A stretch of DNA of 64,000 nt from NCBI RefSeq assembly GCF_013328815.1, contig NZ_JABUHN010000005.1:186001-250000 (forward strand), given 5' to 3'. The notes beneath the pieces are model-generated. The model was given only the letters and a program-made list of their open reading frames with translations. It was not told where the DNA came from and did no database searches. The stretch is from Tabrizicola fusiformis. Its GTDB lineage: Bacteria; Pseudomonadota; Alphaproteobacteria; Rhodobacterales; Rhodobacteraceae. Below are positions 51,537-58,982 of this stretch, piece after piece. Both the position numbers and the translations under genes were made by a program. Position 1 is the stretch's first letter; every line of letters begins with the position of its first letter.

Positions 51537-52913
51537 ATGTTCCGTGCCGTCGAGGTTCCTCTCTGGCTGCTTGTGCTGATCCTTGGCTTTGCCGGGGTGA
51601 CCTTTGCCTCGCATTTCCTGTTCCCGTCGGTGCGCTGGTTCTTTCGCAAGCGCGCGGAACGGGCCTTGGCGCGGCTGAACGCCCGGCTGGACCGCCCGAT
51701 CGAGCTGTTCAAGCTGGCCCGCCGTCAGGACATGATCGTGCGGCTGACCTATGACCCGAAGGTGCTTGAGGCGGTGACAGACCATGCTGCCGAGCAGGGC
51801 ATTCCGGGCGCCGTCGCCTTTGAAGAGGCCCGCCGCTATGCGCGTGAGATCGTGCCCGGCTTTTCTGCCACGCTTTATTTCGGGGTGGCGATCCGGCTGG
51901 CGCGCTGGCTGTCGCGCGGGCTTTACCGGGTGCGGATCGGCAAGGTGGACAAGGCGCTTGAGCAGATTGACCCCAAGGCGACGGTGGTTTTCGTGATGAA
52001 CCACCGGTCCAACATGGATTATGTGCTGATCACCTGGCTGGTGGCCAATCGTTCCGCCATTTCCTATGCGGTGGGCGAATGGGCGCGGGTCTGGCCCTTG
52101 TCGCGGCTGATCCGGGCGATGGGCGCCTATTTCATCCGCCGCCGGTCGCGCAACACGCTCTATCGGCGGGTTCTGGCCCGATACGTCCAGATGGCCACCG
52201 CCGAGGGCACTACGCAGGCGATCTTTCCTGAAGGCGGCCTGTCGCTGGATGGCCGCGTGGGCGAGGCGCGGATGGGCCTTCTGAGCTATATGGTGACCGG
52301 ATGGGAGCCTGCGGGCCGCGATGTGGTCTTTGTGCCGGTGGGGCTGGGGTATGACCGGGTGCTGGAGGACCGTATCCTGTTGCAGGCGGCGGCCGAGGGC
52401 AGCCGGCAATTCCGTTCCCGCCCGATTGCCAGCAGTCTTTTTGCCTTGAAGGTGCTGTGGAAAATGCTGCGCGGGGTGTTCCCGGGCTTTGGCACGGCGG
52501 CGGCGGGCTTTGGCGCCCCGGTCTCGCTGGCCGCCTTTACGGCAGATCATCCGGGGGCCCCGGTCGAGGCGCTTGCGGCCCGGCTGATGGCCGACATTGC
52601 CCGCGTGGTGCCGGTGACGCCGGTGCCGCTGACCGCCGCAGCCCTTGCTGTGGGTCCGGCAGACCGCGCCGCCCTTCTGGCCGAGATGGAGCGTCTGGCC
52701 GAGGAATTGCGCCTGGCCGGGGCCGTTTTGCGCCTGCCGCCGCAGGGCATGGCGGCGGCGCTGGACGAAGGGCTGACCCCGTTCTTGCGCAGGGAACTGG
52801 TGACGGGGGATTTGCGGCCCACGGCACAGGGGGCCGCTTTGCTGGACTTCTACTCGGCTCCGGTTCAGCAGCGGCTTGAGTTGGGCGATAACGCCGCAAC
52901 GCAGCGGACATAA
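51537..52913 (+). CDS. 1-acylglycerol-3-phosphate/glycerol-3-phosphate acyltransferase-like protein
   Basis: A 458-residue membrane acyltransferase of the PlsB/PlsC superfamily. One N-terminal membrane helix is followed by the catalytic block: VFVMNHRSNMDYVLI (HxxxxD; His and Asp are the active-site pair), GAYFIRRRSRNTLY, and IFPEGGLSLDGRVGEARMG (the FPEG phosphate-binding motif). It would put an acyl chain onto glycerol-3-phosphate or a lysolipid. It is larger than PlsC and smaller than E. coli PlsB. It lies between ecm and ccr. Confidence 0.83.
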   Translation: MFRAVEVPLWLLVLILGFAGVTFASHFLFPSVRWFFRKRAERALARLNARLDRPIELFKLARRQDMIVRLTYDPKVLEAVTDHAAEQGIPGAVAFEEARRYAREIVPGFSATLYFGVAIRLARWLSRGLYRVRIGKVDKALEQIDPKATVVFVMNHRSNMDYVLITWLVANRSAISYAVGEWARVWPLSRLIRAMGAYFIRRRSRNTLYRRVLARYVQMATAEGTTQAIFPEGGLSLDGRVGEARMGLLSYMVTGWEPAGRDVVFVPVGLGYDRVLEDRILLQAAAEGSRQFRSRPIASSLFALKVLWKMLRGVFPGFGTAAAGFGAPVSLAAFTADHPGAPVEALAARLMADIARVVPVTPVPLTAAALAVGPADRAALLAEMERLAEELRLAGAVLRLPPQGMAAALDEGLTPFLRRELVTGDLRPTAQGAALLDFYSAPVQQRLELGDNAATQRT

Positions 52914-52937
52914 AATTACAAAATAGACTTTAAGACT

Positions 52938-52950
52938 ATTGCAAAGTTGC
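52938..52950. promoter_or_regulatory. RamB/PccR-like site upstream of ccr
   Basis: ATTGCAAAGTTGC differs from the TTTGCAAA core by one base and resembles the TTTGCAAAGT-type sites bound by ScfR-family RamB. It lies 70-83 bases before the ccr start. A role in acetate-dependent control is inference. Confidence 0.4.
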
Positions 52951-53020
52951 GCGGCGCTTTCTATCCATTCTGCATCTGCACGCCGATTCTGCGGCGCGGC
53001 ACAACGAACAGGAGGCCCAG

Positions 53021-54313
53021 ATGGCTTTGGACACCGCCAGCCCGATCGCGCCCTATGAGGCGCCCGTGAAAGACCTCTATGAAGTCGGCGAGATGCCGCC
53101 CCTCGGCCATGTGCCCAAGCAGATGTATGCTTGGGCCATCCGCCGCGAACGCCATGGCGAACCGGCGACCGCGATGCAGGTCGAGGTGGTCGATACCTGG
53201 AAGATCGACAGCCACGAAGTGCTGGTTCTGGTGATGGCGGCGGGTGTGAACTACAACGGCGTCTGGGCCGCGCTGGGCGTGCCGATCAGCCCGTTCGACG
53301 GCCACAAACAGCCGTTCCATGTGGCCGGTTCCGATGCCTCGGGCATCATCTGGGCGGTGGGCGACAAGGTGAAGCGCTGGAAGGTCGGCGATGAGGTGGT
53401 GATCCACTGCAATCAGGACGACGGCGATGATGAAGAGTGCAACGGCGGCGACCCGATGTTCTCGCCCTCGCAGCGGATCTGGGGGTATGAAACCCCTGAT
53501 GGTTCCTTTGCACAGTTCACCCGGGTTCAGGCGCAGCAACTGATGCCGCGCCCCCGCCATCTGAGCTGGGAAGAATCCGCCTGCTATACGCTGACGCTGG
53601 CCACCGCCTACCGGATGCTGTTCGGCCACCCGCCGCATGACCTGCAACCGGGCCAGAACGTGCTGGTCTGGGGGGCCTCGGGGGGCTTGGGGTCTTTTGC
53701 CATCCAGTTGATCAATACCGCGGGCGCCAATGCCATCGGGGTGATCAGCGACGAGAGCAAGCGCGATTTCGTGATGGGGCTGGGCGCCAAGGGCGTGATC
53801 AACCGCAATGATTTCAAATGCTGGGGCCAACTGCCCACCGTCAATTCGGAAGAATACAACACCTGGCTGAAAGAGGCCCGCAAGTTCGGCAAGGCGATCT
53901 GGGACATCACCGGCAAGGGGGTGAACGTCGATATGGTCTTTGAACACCCGGGCGAGGCGACCTTCCCCGTCTCGTCGCTGGTGTGCAAGAAGGGCGGCAT
54001 GGTGGTGATCTGCGCCGGGACCAGCGGCTTCAACTGCACCTTTGACGTGCGCTATATGTGGATGCACCAGAAGCGCCTTCAGGGTTCGCACTTCGCCCAT
54101 CTCAAGCAGGCGTCGGCCGCCAACAAGCTGATGTGCGAGCGTCGGCTTGACCCCTCGATGTCCGAGGTCTTCCCTTGGGCCGAGATTCCGGCGGCCCACA
54201 CGCTGATGCGCTCGAACAAGCACAAGCCGGGCAACATGGCCGTGCTGGTGCAGGCGCCGCACACCGGGCTGCGCACCTTCGACGACACGCTGGAAGCCAG
54301 CCGTAACCGCTGA
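53021..54313 (+). CDS. ccr: Crotonyl-CoA carboxylase/reductase
   Basis: A 430-residue NADPH-dependent MDR enzyme that reductively carboxylates crotonyl-CoA to ethylmalonyl-CoA, the key step of the ethylmalonyl-CoA pathway. Family features seen: the N-terminal MYAWAIRRERHGEPATAMQVE, the AGVNYNGVWAALGVP active-site region, CNGGDPMFSPSQRIWGYETPDGSFAQF, the NADPH loop VWGASGGLGSFAIQL, and the Ccr-specific C-terminus (MWMHQKRLQGSHFAHLKQASAANKL). Paired with ecm nearby, it shows that acetate is assimilated without a glyoxylate shunt. An ACAGGAGG site precedes the ATG. Confidence 0.95.
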   Translation: MALDTASPIAPYEAPVKDLYEVGEMPPLGHVPKQMYAWAIRRERHGEPATAMQVEVVDTWKIDSHEVLVLVMAAGVNYNGVWAALGVPISPFDGHKQPFHVAGSDASGIIWAVGDKVKRWKVGDEVVIHCNQDDGDDEECNGGDPMFSPSQRIWGYETPDGSFAQFTRVQAQQLMPRPRHLSWEESACYTLTLATAYRMLFGHPPHDLQPGQNVLVWGASGGLGSFAIQLINTAGANAIGVISDESKRDFVMGLGAKGVINRNDFKCWGQLPTVNSEEYNTWLKEARKFGKAIWDITGKGVNVDMVFEHPGEATFPVSSLVCKKGGMVVICAGTSGFNCTFDVRYMWMHQKRLQGSHFAHLKQASAANKLMCERRLDPSMSEVFPWAEIPAAHTLMRSNKHKPGNMAVLVQAPHTGLRTFDDTLEASRNR

Positions 54314-54326
54314 TCTTTTCACCAGT

Positions 54327-54361
54327 AAAGCCGCCGCATCTTAGGGTTGCGGCGGCTTTTT
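54327..54361 (+). terminator. Terminator after ccr
   Basis: AAGCCGCCGC and GCGGCGGCTT form a stem with a 12-base-type loop and are followed by TTTT, 15 bases after the ccr stop. Confidence 0.8.
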
Positions 54362-54472
54362 GCTGCCCTGTCTCTTTGGTGGATACGGTCTGTTGCCGAT
54401 CGGGGCTATACTCTCTCCCTCGGGAAGAGTGGTATGGTTAAACGGTTGGTAATCGTGATCACCGGGGATTCC

Positions 54473-54652
54473 ATGCGCCACGACTGGATCTTCGAAGTGT
54501 TGAGCGACCTCAGGGCCTATGCTCTGGCCAACAACCTGCCTGCCCTTGCCGCCAAGACCGAAGAGGCGTTGCGCACCGCCCGGATCGAGATTGCCGCCTC
54601 GGGCGAGGGTGGACCCGAAGGCAGCGTGCCGCCAAGCGGCCGGGCGCATTAG
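54473..54652 (+). CDS. Small conserved protein of unknown function
   Basis: A 59-residue protein starting MRHDWIFEVLSDLRAYA, mostly one amphipathic helix with an Ala/Glu/Lys-rich second helix (LAAKTEEALRTARIEIA). A GGGGATT site precedes ATG 54473. An in-frame ATG 13 codons earlier is possible but would add a poorly conserved-looking hydrophobic start. Function unknown; it precedes the helicase gene by 41 bases. Confidence 0.65.
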   Translation: MRHDWIFEVLSDLRAYALANNLPALAAKTEEALRTARIEIAASGEGGPEGSVPPSGRAH

Positions 54653-54693
54653 CCCCTCTGGCCCTTGGCCGGGGCTTGGCCTATGGTCGCCCC

Positions 54694-56229
54694 ATGCTTC
54701 CCATCCTTACCTTCTCTGACGATCAGGCCGAAGCCTATGACCGGGTTGCCGCCGAACTCCTCTCCATGGGAATTGATCTGGAGGATGGCGGTCTGACGCC
54801 GCGCGCCGAGGGCCGCGCCTCGGTGCTGGCGGTGGTGGGCAAGGCGGGGTCGGGCAAGACCATGCTTTTGGGCGCGCTCTACAAGGCGATGCAGGCGGCA
54901 GGGGTCGATCTGGTTTCCGGCGATTACGAGGGGCGGCGACGCAAGGAGCGGCGGACGCTGGCCATTCTGGCGCCGACCAACAAGGCGGCTTCGGTCCTGC
55001 GGATGCGGGGCGTGCCTGCCACCACGATCCACCGCATCCTTTATACCCCGGTCTATGACCCGCAATATGAAAAGATCGCCGAATGGCTGACCGGGCAGGG
55101 GCCCCGGCCGGTGGTCGAAGGGCTGACCGAACAGGCGCTGGACCGTGCCCATGCCTTCTATCAGACGGTCGCCTCGATCCCGGGCGCGCTGGCGGCGGCG
55201 GGCCTGCGCGGCAGCGATTTCATCAAGGGCTGGAAGCGCCGGGAAGAGCCGCTGGACGTGGGCTTTGTCGATGAAAGCTCGATGCTGGATGAACGTCAGT
55301 TCGATGATCTGCGCGAGATTTTCCCGACGCTGGTGCTGTTCGGCGATCCGGCACAGCTTGCCCCGGTTGGACAAAGCGGACAAATGGTGTTTGACCGGCT
55401 GGCCGAAGGGCGCACGTTAAACCTGCACCGCATCCATAGGCAAACGCAGGACAATCCCATCCTGGATCTTGCCCACGCGCTGTCGGACGACCGACTTGGC
55501 TTTGACGATTTCGAACGGATGGTCGAAGAGACCGCCAAACGCGATGACCGCGTGGTCTGGGGCGAACGGGTGGATGCCGATCTGATGGCGCGCAGCCCGG
55601 TTCTGGTTTGGCGCAACGCCACCCGCATCCGCCTGATCACCGCCTTCCGCGCCGCCCATGGCGCCCCGCCCGATGACCTTCTGCCCGGAGAGCCGCTGAT
55701 CTGCGACGGCATTGAACTGCCGCTGAAACACCGCAAGAAGCGCATCGACCTTGAGGCGCGGGGCCTGATCAAGGGCGCGCAGGTGATCTACCTTGGTGCA
55801 GGCAACCGCCCCGGCTTTGCCAAACTGCATGTGATCGGCGCCGAAGAGCCGCAGCTTTCCGCCGCTTCGATCGTCAAGATCGAAAAGCCGGATGAGGAAG
55901 AGCCCTTCATCCCCCATGCCGCCACCATGGGCGCCGCCTTTCTGCACGGTGCCGCGGTGACGATCCACAAGGCGCAGGGCAGCCAGTGGGAAACCGTGCA
56001 GGTCTTCGCCCCTGACCTTTACGCCGCCGCCGCCGCAGGCCGCACCGAAGCGGGCATCCCGCTGTGGAAGCGCCTTGCCTATGTCGCCATCACCCGCGCC
56101 GAAAAACGGCTGATGTGGGTGGTGCGCAACCGGCTGGCGCGGCCACTGACGCCGCTGGGCATCGACGACCTGCGGGCCACTCCCGCGCCGGCGCTGATTC
56201 TGGAGTCCTCGCCCCAAGACGAGGTCTGA
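54694..56229 (+). CDS. RecD-like ATP-dependent DNA helicase
   Basis: A 511-residue superfamily-1 helicase with Walker A VVGKAGSGKTMLL at about 45-57, the motif IIa/II region GFVDESSMLDERQFDDL, LFGDPAQLAPVGQ (motif III) and the C-terminal UvrD-type GAAVTIHKAQGSQWETVQVF plus LAYVAITRAEKRLMWVV. It lacks the N-terminal domain of RecD of RecBCD, and no recB or recC is near. It may be a phage-Dda- or RecD2-like single-polypeptide helicase. Confidence 0.86.
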   Translation: MLPILTFSDDQAEAYDRVAAELLSMGIDLEDGGLTPRAEGRASVLAVVGKAGSGKTMLLGALYKAMQAAGVDLVSGDYEGRRRKERRTLAILAPTNKAASVLRMRGVPATTIHRILYTPVYDPQYEKIAEWLTGQGPRPVVEGLTEQALDRAHAFYQTVASIPGALAAAGLRGSDFIKGWKRREEPLDVGFVDESSMLDERQFDDLREIFPTLVLFGDPAQLAPVGQSGQMVFDRLAEGRTLNLHRIHRQTQDNPILDLAHALSDDRLGFDDFERMVEETAKRDDRVVWGERVDADLMARSPVLVWRNATRIRLITAFRAAHGAPPDDLLPGEPLICDGIELPLKHRKKRIDLEARGLIKGAQVIYLGAGNRPGFAKLHVIGAEEPQLSAASIVKIEKPDEEEPFIPHAATMGAAFLHGAAVTIHKAQGSQWETVQVFAPDLYAAAAAGRTEAGIPLWKRLAYVAITRAEKRLMWVVRNRLARPLTPLGIDDLRATPAPALILESSPQDEV

Positions 56230-56247
56230 GCGGCTGTTGCACTCAAT

Positions 56248-56287
56248 ACTTAATGATTGACTTAAGTGATTCCCTCTGATTACTTAA
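56248..56287. promoter_or_regulatory. ACTTAA repeats before the ArsR-type gene
   Basis: ACTTAA occurs at 56248-56253, 56260-56265 and 56282-56287 in an AT-rich stretch in front of the regulator gene at 56292. Two of the three are within CTTAAG palindromes. They are good candidates for the regulator's operator. Confidence 0.55.
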
Positions 56288-56291
56288 GGGA

Positions 56292-56630
56292 ATGATTAAC
56301 AATACCTCCCCCCTCGACCGCATGTTTCAGGCGCTGGCAGATGGGCACCGCCGCCAGATGATCGACCGGCTGGCGGCGGGGCCGCTTACGGTCAGCGATC
56401 TGGCGCTGCCCATGGGCATCTCGCTGCCCGCTGTCATGCAGCACCTTTCGGTGCTGGAGGCGTGCGGCCTTGTGCAAAGCCACAAACAGGGCCGGGTGCG
56501 GACCTGTGCCCTGACAGCGGACGCTCTGGCGCAGGCTGAAGCCTGGATCAGCGCACGCCGGATGATGGTGGAGGCAAGATTGACCCGGCTGGAGCAGTTT
56601 CTGGCCACAGACAAGGAGGATGGCGCGTGA
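56292..56630 (+). CDS. ArsR-family transcriptional regulator
   Basis: A 112-residue winged-helix regulator (LDRMFQALADGHRRQMIDRLAAGPLTVSDLA, then MGISLPAVMQHLSVLEACGLVQSHKQGRVRTC). The usual metal cysteines of ArsR/SmtB are absent, so it probably does not sense metal. Such metal-free regulators often sit next to an SRPBCC protein, as here, and bind small ligands or act through the partner. GGGAATG start region; AT-rich repeats upstream fit autoregulation. Confidence 0.86.
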   Translation: MINNTSPLDRMFQALADGHRRQMIDRLAAGPLTVSDLALPMGISLPAVMQHLSVLEACGLVQSHKQGRVRTCALTADALAQAEAWISARRMMVEARLTRLEQFLATDKEDGA

Positions 56631-57088
56631 CCGGCATATTGATTTCCCATGGAACATTTACCGTCAAGCGGCGGTTTGCCGTGACGGCAGAGCGGCTCTG
56701 GCGGGCCTGGACCCAGCCCGAGCAGATGCGCGAATGGGCTGCGCCTGCCGCCGATTGGAGCTTTGAGGTCGCCACGTTCGATTTCCGGCCGGGCGGCGTT
56801 GCCATCTGCCGCTTTGGCCCACCGGGTGAGGTGCCCTATCAGGATGTCTCGCGGTTTGATGATATCCTGCCGCAACGCCGGATCGTCTCGGCCTATGCCA
56901 TTTCCAAGGGCGATGTGCGGATATCCTCTTCGGTTTCCAGTGTTGAGTTCCTGCCGGACGGCGATGGCACCCTGCTGCGGATCACCGAACTGGGGGCCTA
57001 TCTGGACGGGCGGGACTCGGCTTCGGGTCGGGAAGGCGGGGTGCGCCAGCAACTGGAACATCTGGCACAGTTTCTGGTGCCGGCCTGA
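56627..57088 (+). CDS. SRPBCC (AHSA1-type) domain protein
   Basis: A 153-residue START-like protein with the AHSA1 pattern: FTVKRRFAVTAERLWRAWTQPEQMREWAAP, then RPGGVAICRFGPPGEVPYQD and YLDGRDSASGREGGVRQQLEHLAQFL at the end. It probably binds a hydrophobic ligand in its cavity. GTG start overlaps the regulator's stop by four bases; the pair is a common regulator-effector unit. Confidence 0.86.
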   Translation: MTGILISHGTFTVKRRFAVTAERLWRAWTQPEQMREWAAPAADWSFEVATFDFRPGGVAICRFGPPGEVPYQDVSRFDDILPQRRIVSAYAISKGDVRISSSVSSVEFLPDGDGTLLRITELGAYLDGRDSASGREGGVRQQLEHLAQFLVPA

Positions 57089-57153
57089 GCATGGGCGGGC
57101 TTTCCTTGCGCGGTGAGGGACGTTAGCCTTGGCCACGACCCAGGAGACACCCC

Positions 57154-57390
57154 ATGATCTGCGTATTCGTCCAGTTCCGCTGCACCCCCGGCAAGACCTA
57201 TGAGGTCGCCGACGCGATTTATGACCGCGAGGTGGTCAGCGAGCTGTATTCCACCAGCGGTGAATATGACCTGATTGCGAAGGTCTATATTCCGGAAGGC
57301 GAGGATGTCGGCCATTACCTGTCGCAGCGGCTGTTCGACATTCCGCATATCGTGCGCACCCTGACGACGATGACCTTCAAGGCGTTCTGA
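57154..57390 (+). CDS. Stand-alone Lrp/AsnC ligand-binding domain protein
   Basis: A 78-residue protein consisting only of the RAM (regulation of amino acid metabolism) domain of Lrp/AsnC regulators: MICVFVQFRCTPGKTYEVADAIY, then VVSELYSTSGEYDLIAKVYIP and IPHIVRTLTTMTF. It has no DNA-binding domain. Such proteins form rings and may sense amino acids. It is followed by a palindrome and converges with trpF. Confidence 0.87.
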   Translation: MICVFVQFRCTPGKTYEVADAIYDREVVSELYSTSGEYDLIAKVYIPEGEDVGHYLSQRLFDIPHIVRTLTTMTFKAF

Positions 57391-57396
57391 CCCCGC

Positions 57397-57420
57397 AGGA
57401 TGGGCAATATTGCCCATCCT
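57397..57420. repeat. Perfect 24-bp palindrome between the AsnC-domain gene and trpF
   Basis: The bases from 57397 to 57420 are their own complement; each arm is AGGATGGGCAAT-like. Its right half continues with AC, so that TTGCCCATCCTAC is identical to 51483-51495. The last bases are part of the trpF stop codon. It may also end transcription from both sides. Confidence 0.75.
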
Positions 57421-58081
57421 ACCGAAGGATCGGCGGGCCATCCATCCGGGCGGCCCGGGTGAAGGCGGCGATCTTTGCCGCGTCCTTGACCCCGGGCGCG
57501 CTTTCGACGCCGCTGGCCACGTCCACCTGCCGGGCATTGGTCAGCCGGACGGCCTCGGCGACATTCTCTGCCGTCAGCCCCCCGGCAAGCATCCATGGGC
57601 GCAGCCAGCGGCGCTGCGCCACCAGCCGCCAGTCGAAGGTCAGCCCGTTGCCGCCGGGCAGAACGGCATTCTTCGGCGGTTTGGCATCGACCAGAATCTG
57701 GTCCGCCACCAGCGAGTAATCGAACACCGCCGCCAGATCGCCCTCATCCGCAACCCCCACCGCCTTCATCACCGGCAGGCCATAGCGGGCGCGGATTTCG
57801 GCCACCCGGTCCGGGCTTTCCTTGCCGTGAAGCTGCAACATGTCCAGCGGCAGCGCCTCGGTGAGTGCGTCCAGCATCGCATCATCGGCATCGACCACCA
57901 GCGCCACCTTGGCCAGCCCCGGCGGGGCCGCCAGCACCAGCGGCAGCGCTTCGGCCATGGTCACGCTGCGCGGGCTTTTGGGGAAAAAGTTGAACCCGGC
58001 ATAGGCCGCCCCCGCCGCCGTCACCGCCGCGACATCGGCAAGGGTCCGCAGACCGCAAATCTTGACGCGGATATCTGGCAT
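57419..58081 (-). CDS. trpF: Phosphoribosylanthranilate isomerase
   Basis: A 220-residue TIM-barrel enzyme that isomerises N-(5-phosphoribosyl)anthranilate in tryptophan synthesis. It has the catalytic KICGLRT (Cys10) at the N-terminus, [18 protein letters not shown], the catalytic Asp in ILVDAK and the phosphate-binding [13 protein letters not shown] plus [15 protein letters not shown]. The stop codon is made by a repeat palindrome. trpB or trpA are not present, so the trp genes are split. Confidence 0.93.
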   Translation of the reverse strand: MPDIRVKICGLRTLADVAAVTAAGAAYAGFNFFPKSPRSVTMAEALPLVLAAPPGLAKVALVVDADDAMLDALTEALPLDMLQLHGKESPDRVAEIRARYGLPVMKAVGVADEGDLAAVFDYSLVADQILVDAKPPKNAVLPGGNGLTFDWRLVAQRRWLRPWMLAGGLTAENVAEAVRLTNARQVDVASGVESAPGVKDAAKIAAFTRAARMDGPPILR

Positions 58082-58082
58082 C

Positions 58083-58445
58083 TCAGCGCGCCTTGGGCCG
58101 GTCGAGCAGGGCCAGAACCTCGTCCTTGGGGGGCAGTGAGCTGGCGTCTTTCAGCACGGCCAGCTCCCGTTGCAGCCGCGTCACTTCGCGCGACTTGGTG
58201 CTGGCGGCCGAGCGGTGCTTCATCTCGCGGAACCACTCCCAGACGAAGCCCAGCAGAAGGCCAGCCACAATGCCGCCGAAGATGCCCAGAAAGAGCGGCA
58301 ATTCCATCTGCCAGTCGATCCCGAGCAGCGCCGCAAGATCGGGCGGCAGCAGTTTCACCACCACCGGCGCACGGTTGGCCAGCGCCACTGTAAGCAACAG
58401 CACCGCAAGGGCGCCAAGGAAGAGATAACGCAGATACCGGATCAT
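58083..58445 (-). CDS. LapA-domain membrane protein
   Basis: A 120-residue protein with two membrane helices ([26 protein letters not shown] and [23 protein letters not shown]) and a C-terminal cytosolic coiled-coil ([16 protein letters not shown]). This is the LapA/YciS layout, which in other bacteria acts with LapB in controlling lipopolysaccharide synthesis. It lies one base upstream of trpF and follows ihfB. Confidence 0.85.
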   Translation of the reverse strand: MIRYLRYLFLGALAVLLLTVALANRAPVVVKLLPPDLAALLGIDWQMELPLFLGIFGGIVAGLLLGFVWEWFREMKHRSAASTKSREVTRLQRELAVLKDASSLPPKDEVLALLDRPKAR

Positions 58446-58512
58446 GCCGCCCGCCTTGCCAGTGCCTCTGGCCCCTATATCGGCCAGCAGGGGGCAGGGC
58501 GCAAGGCCGGGC

Positions 58513-58794
58513 TTACTTGCCGTTCAGCCGGTCGCGCAAAAGCTTGCCGGTCTTGAAGAAGGGAACCTTCTTGTCCTCGACCTGAACCGCCTCGCCGGTG
58601 CGGGGGTTGCGGCCGACACGGGCGTCGCGCGCCTTGACCGAGAAGGCGCCGAAGCCGCGCAATTCAACGCGGTCGCCCTTCGCCAATGCTTCGATGATCT
58701 CTTCGAAGACCGTGTTGACGATACGCTCGACATGGCGCTGCGTCAGATGCGGGTTCTCGTCCGCAATCTTCTGGATCAGTTCCGACCGGATCAT
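58513..58794 (-). CDS. ihfB: Integration host factor beta subunit
   Basis: A 93-residue DNA-bending protein that pairs with IHF-alpha. It has the family N-terminus [17 protein letters not shown], the [25 protein letters not shown] beta-arm region with the DNA-intercalating proline, and [18 protein letters not shown] start at 58794 because relatives begin there; an ATG three codons upstream lies directly after the GAGGGG site. Its place after rpsA is conserved in related genomes. Confidence 0.93.
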   Translation of the reverse strand: MIRSELIQKIADENPHLTQRHVERIVNTVFEEIIEALAKGDRVELRGFGAFSVKARDARVGRNPRTGEAVQVEDKKVPFFKTGKLLRDRLNGK

Positions 58795-58923
58795 CCGTTT
58801 CATCCCCTCGTGGCACTGCGGGCCTGTTCCGGCCCTTCGAGTGACATGCTGTTGTTGGCACGGGAACTATAGACAAATTTCCCGGTCACACAAACGATTT
58901 CGGTGGCTTGCGGGGCGGATGGC

Positions 58924-58953
58924 AAAGGGCCCCGCCTTACGGCGGAGCCCTTT
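58924..58953 (-). terminator. Terminator of rpsA
   Basis: AAAGGGC-CCCGCC and GGCGG-AGCCCTTT with loop TTAC form an interrupted stem; on the minus strand it is followed by TTTGCC. It lies 30 bases after the rpsA stop and before ihfB. Confidence 0.75.
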
Positions 58954-58982
58954 CGTCATTTTCCCTGACCAATCCCGAAGGA

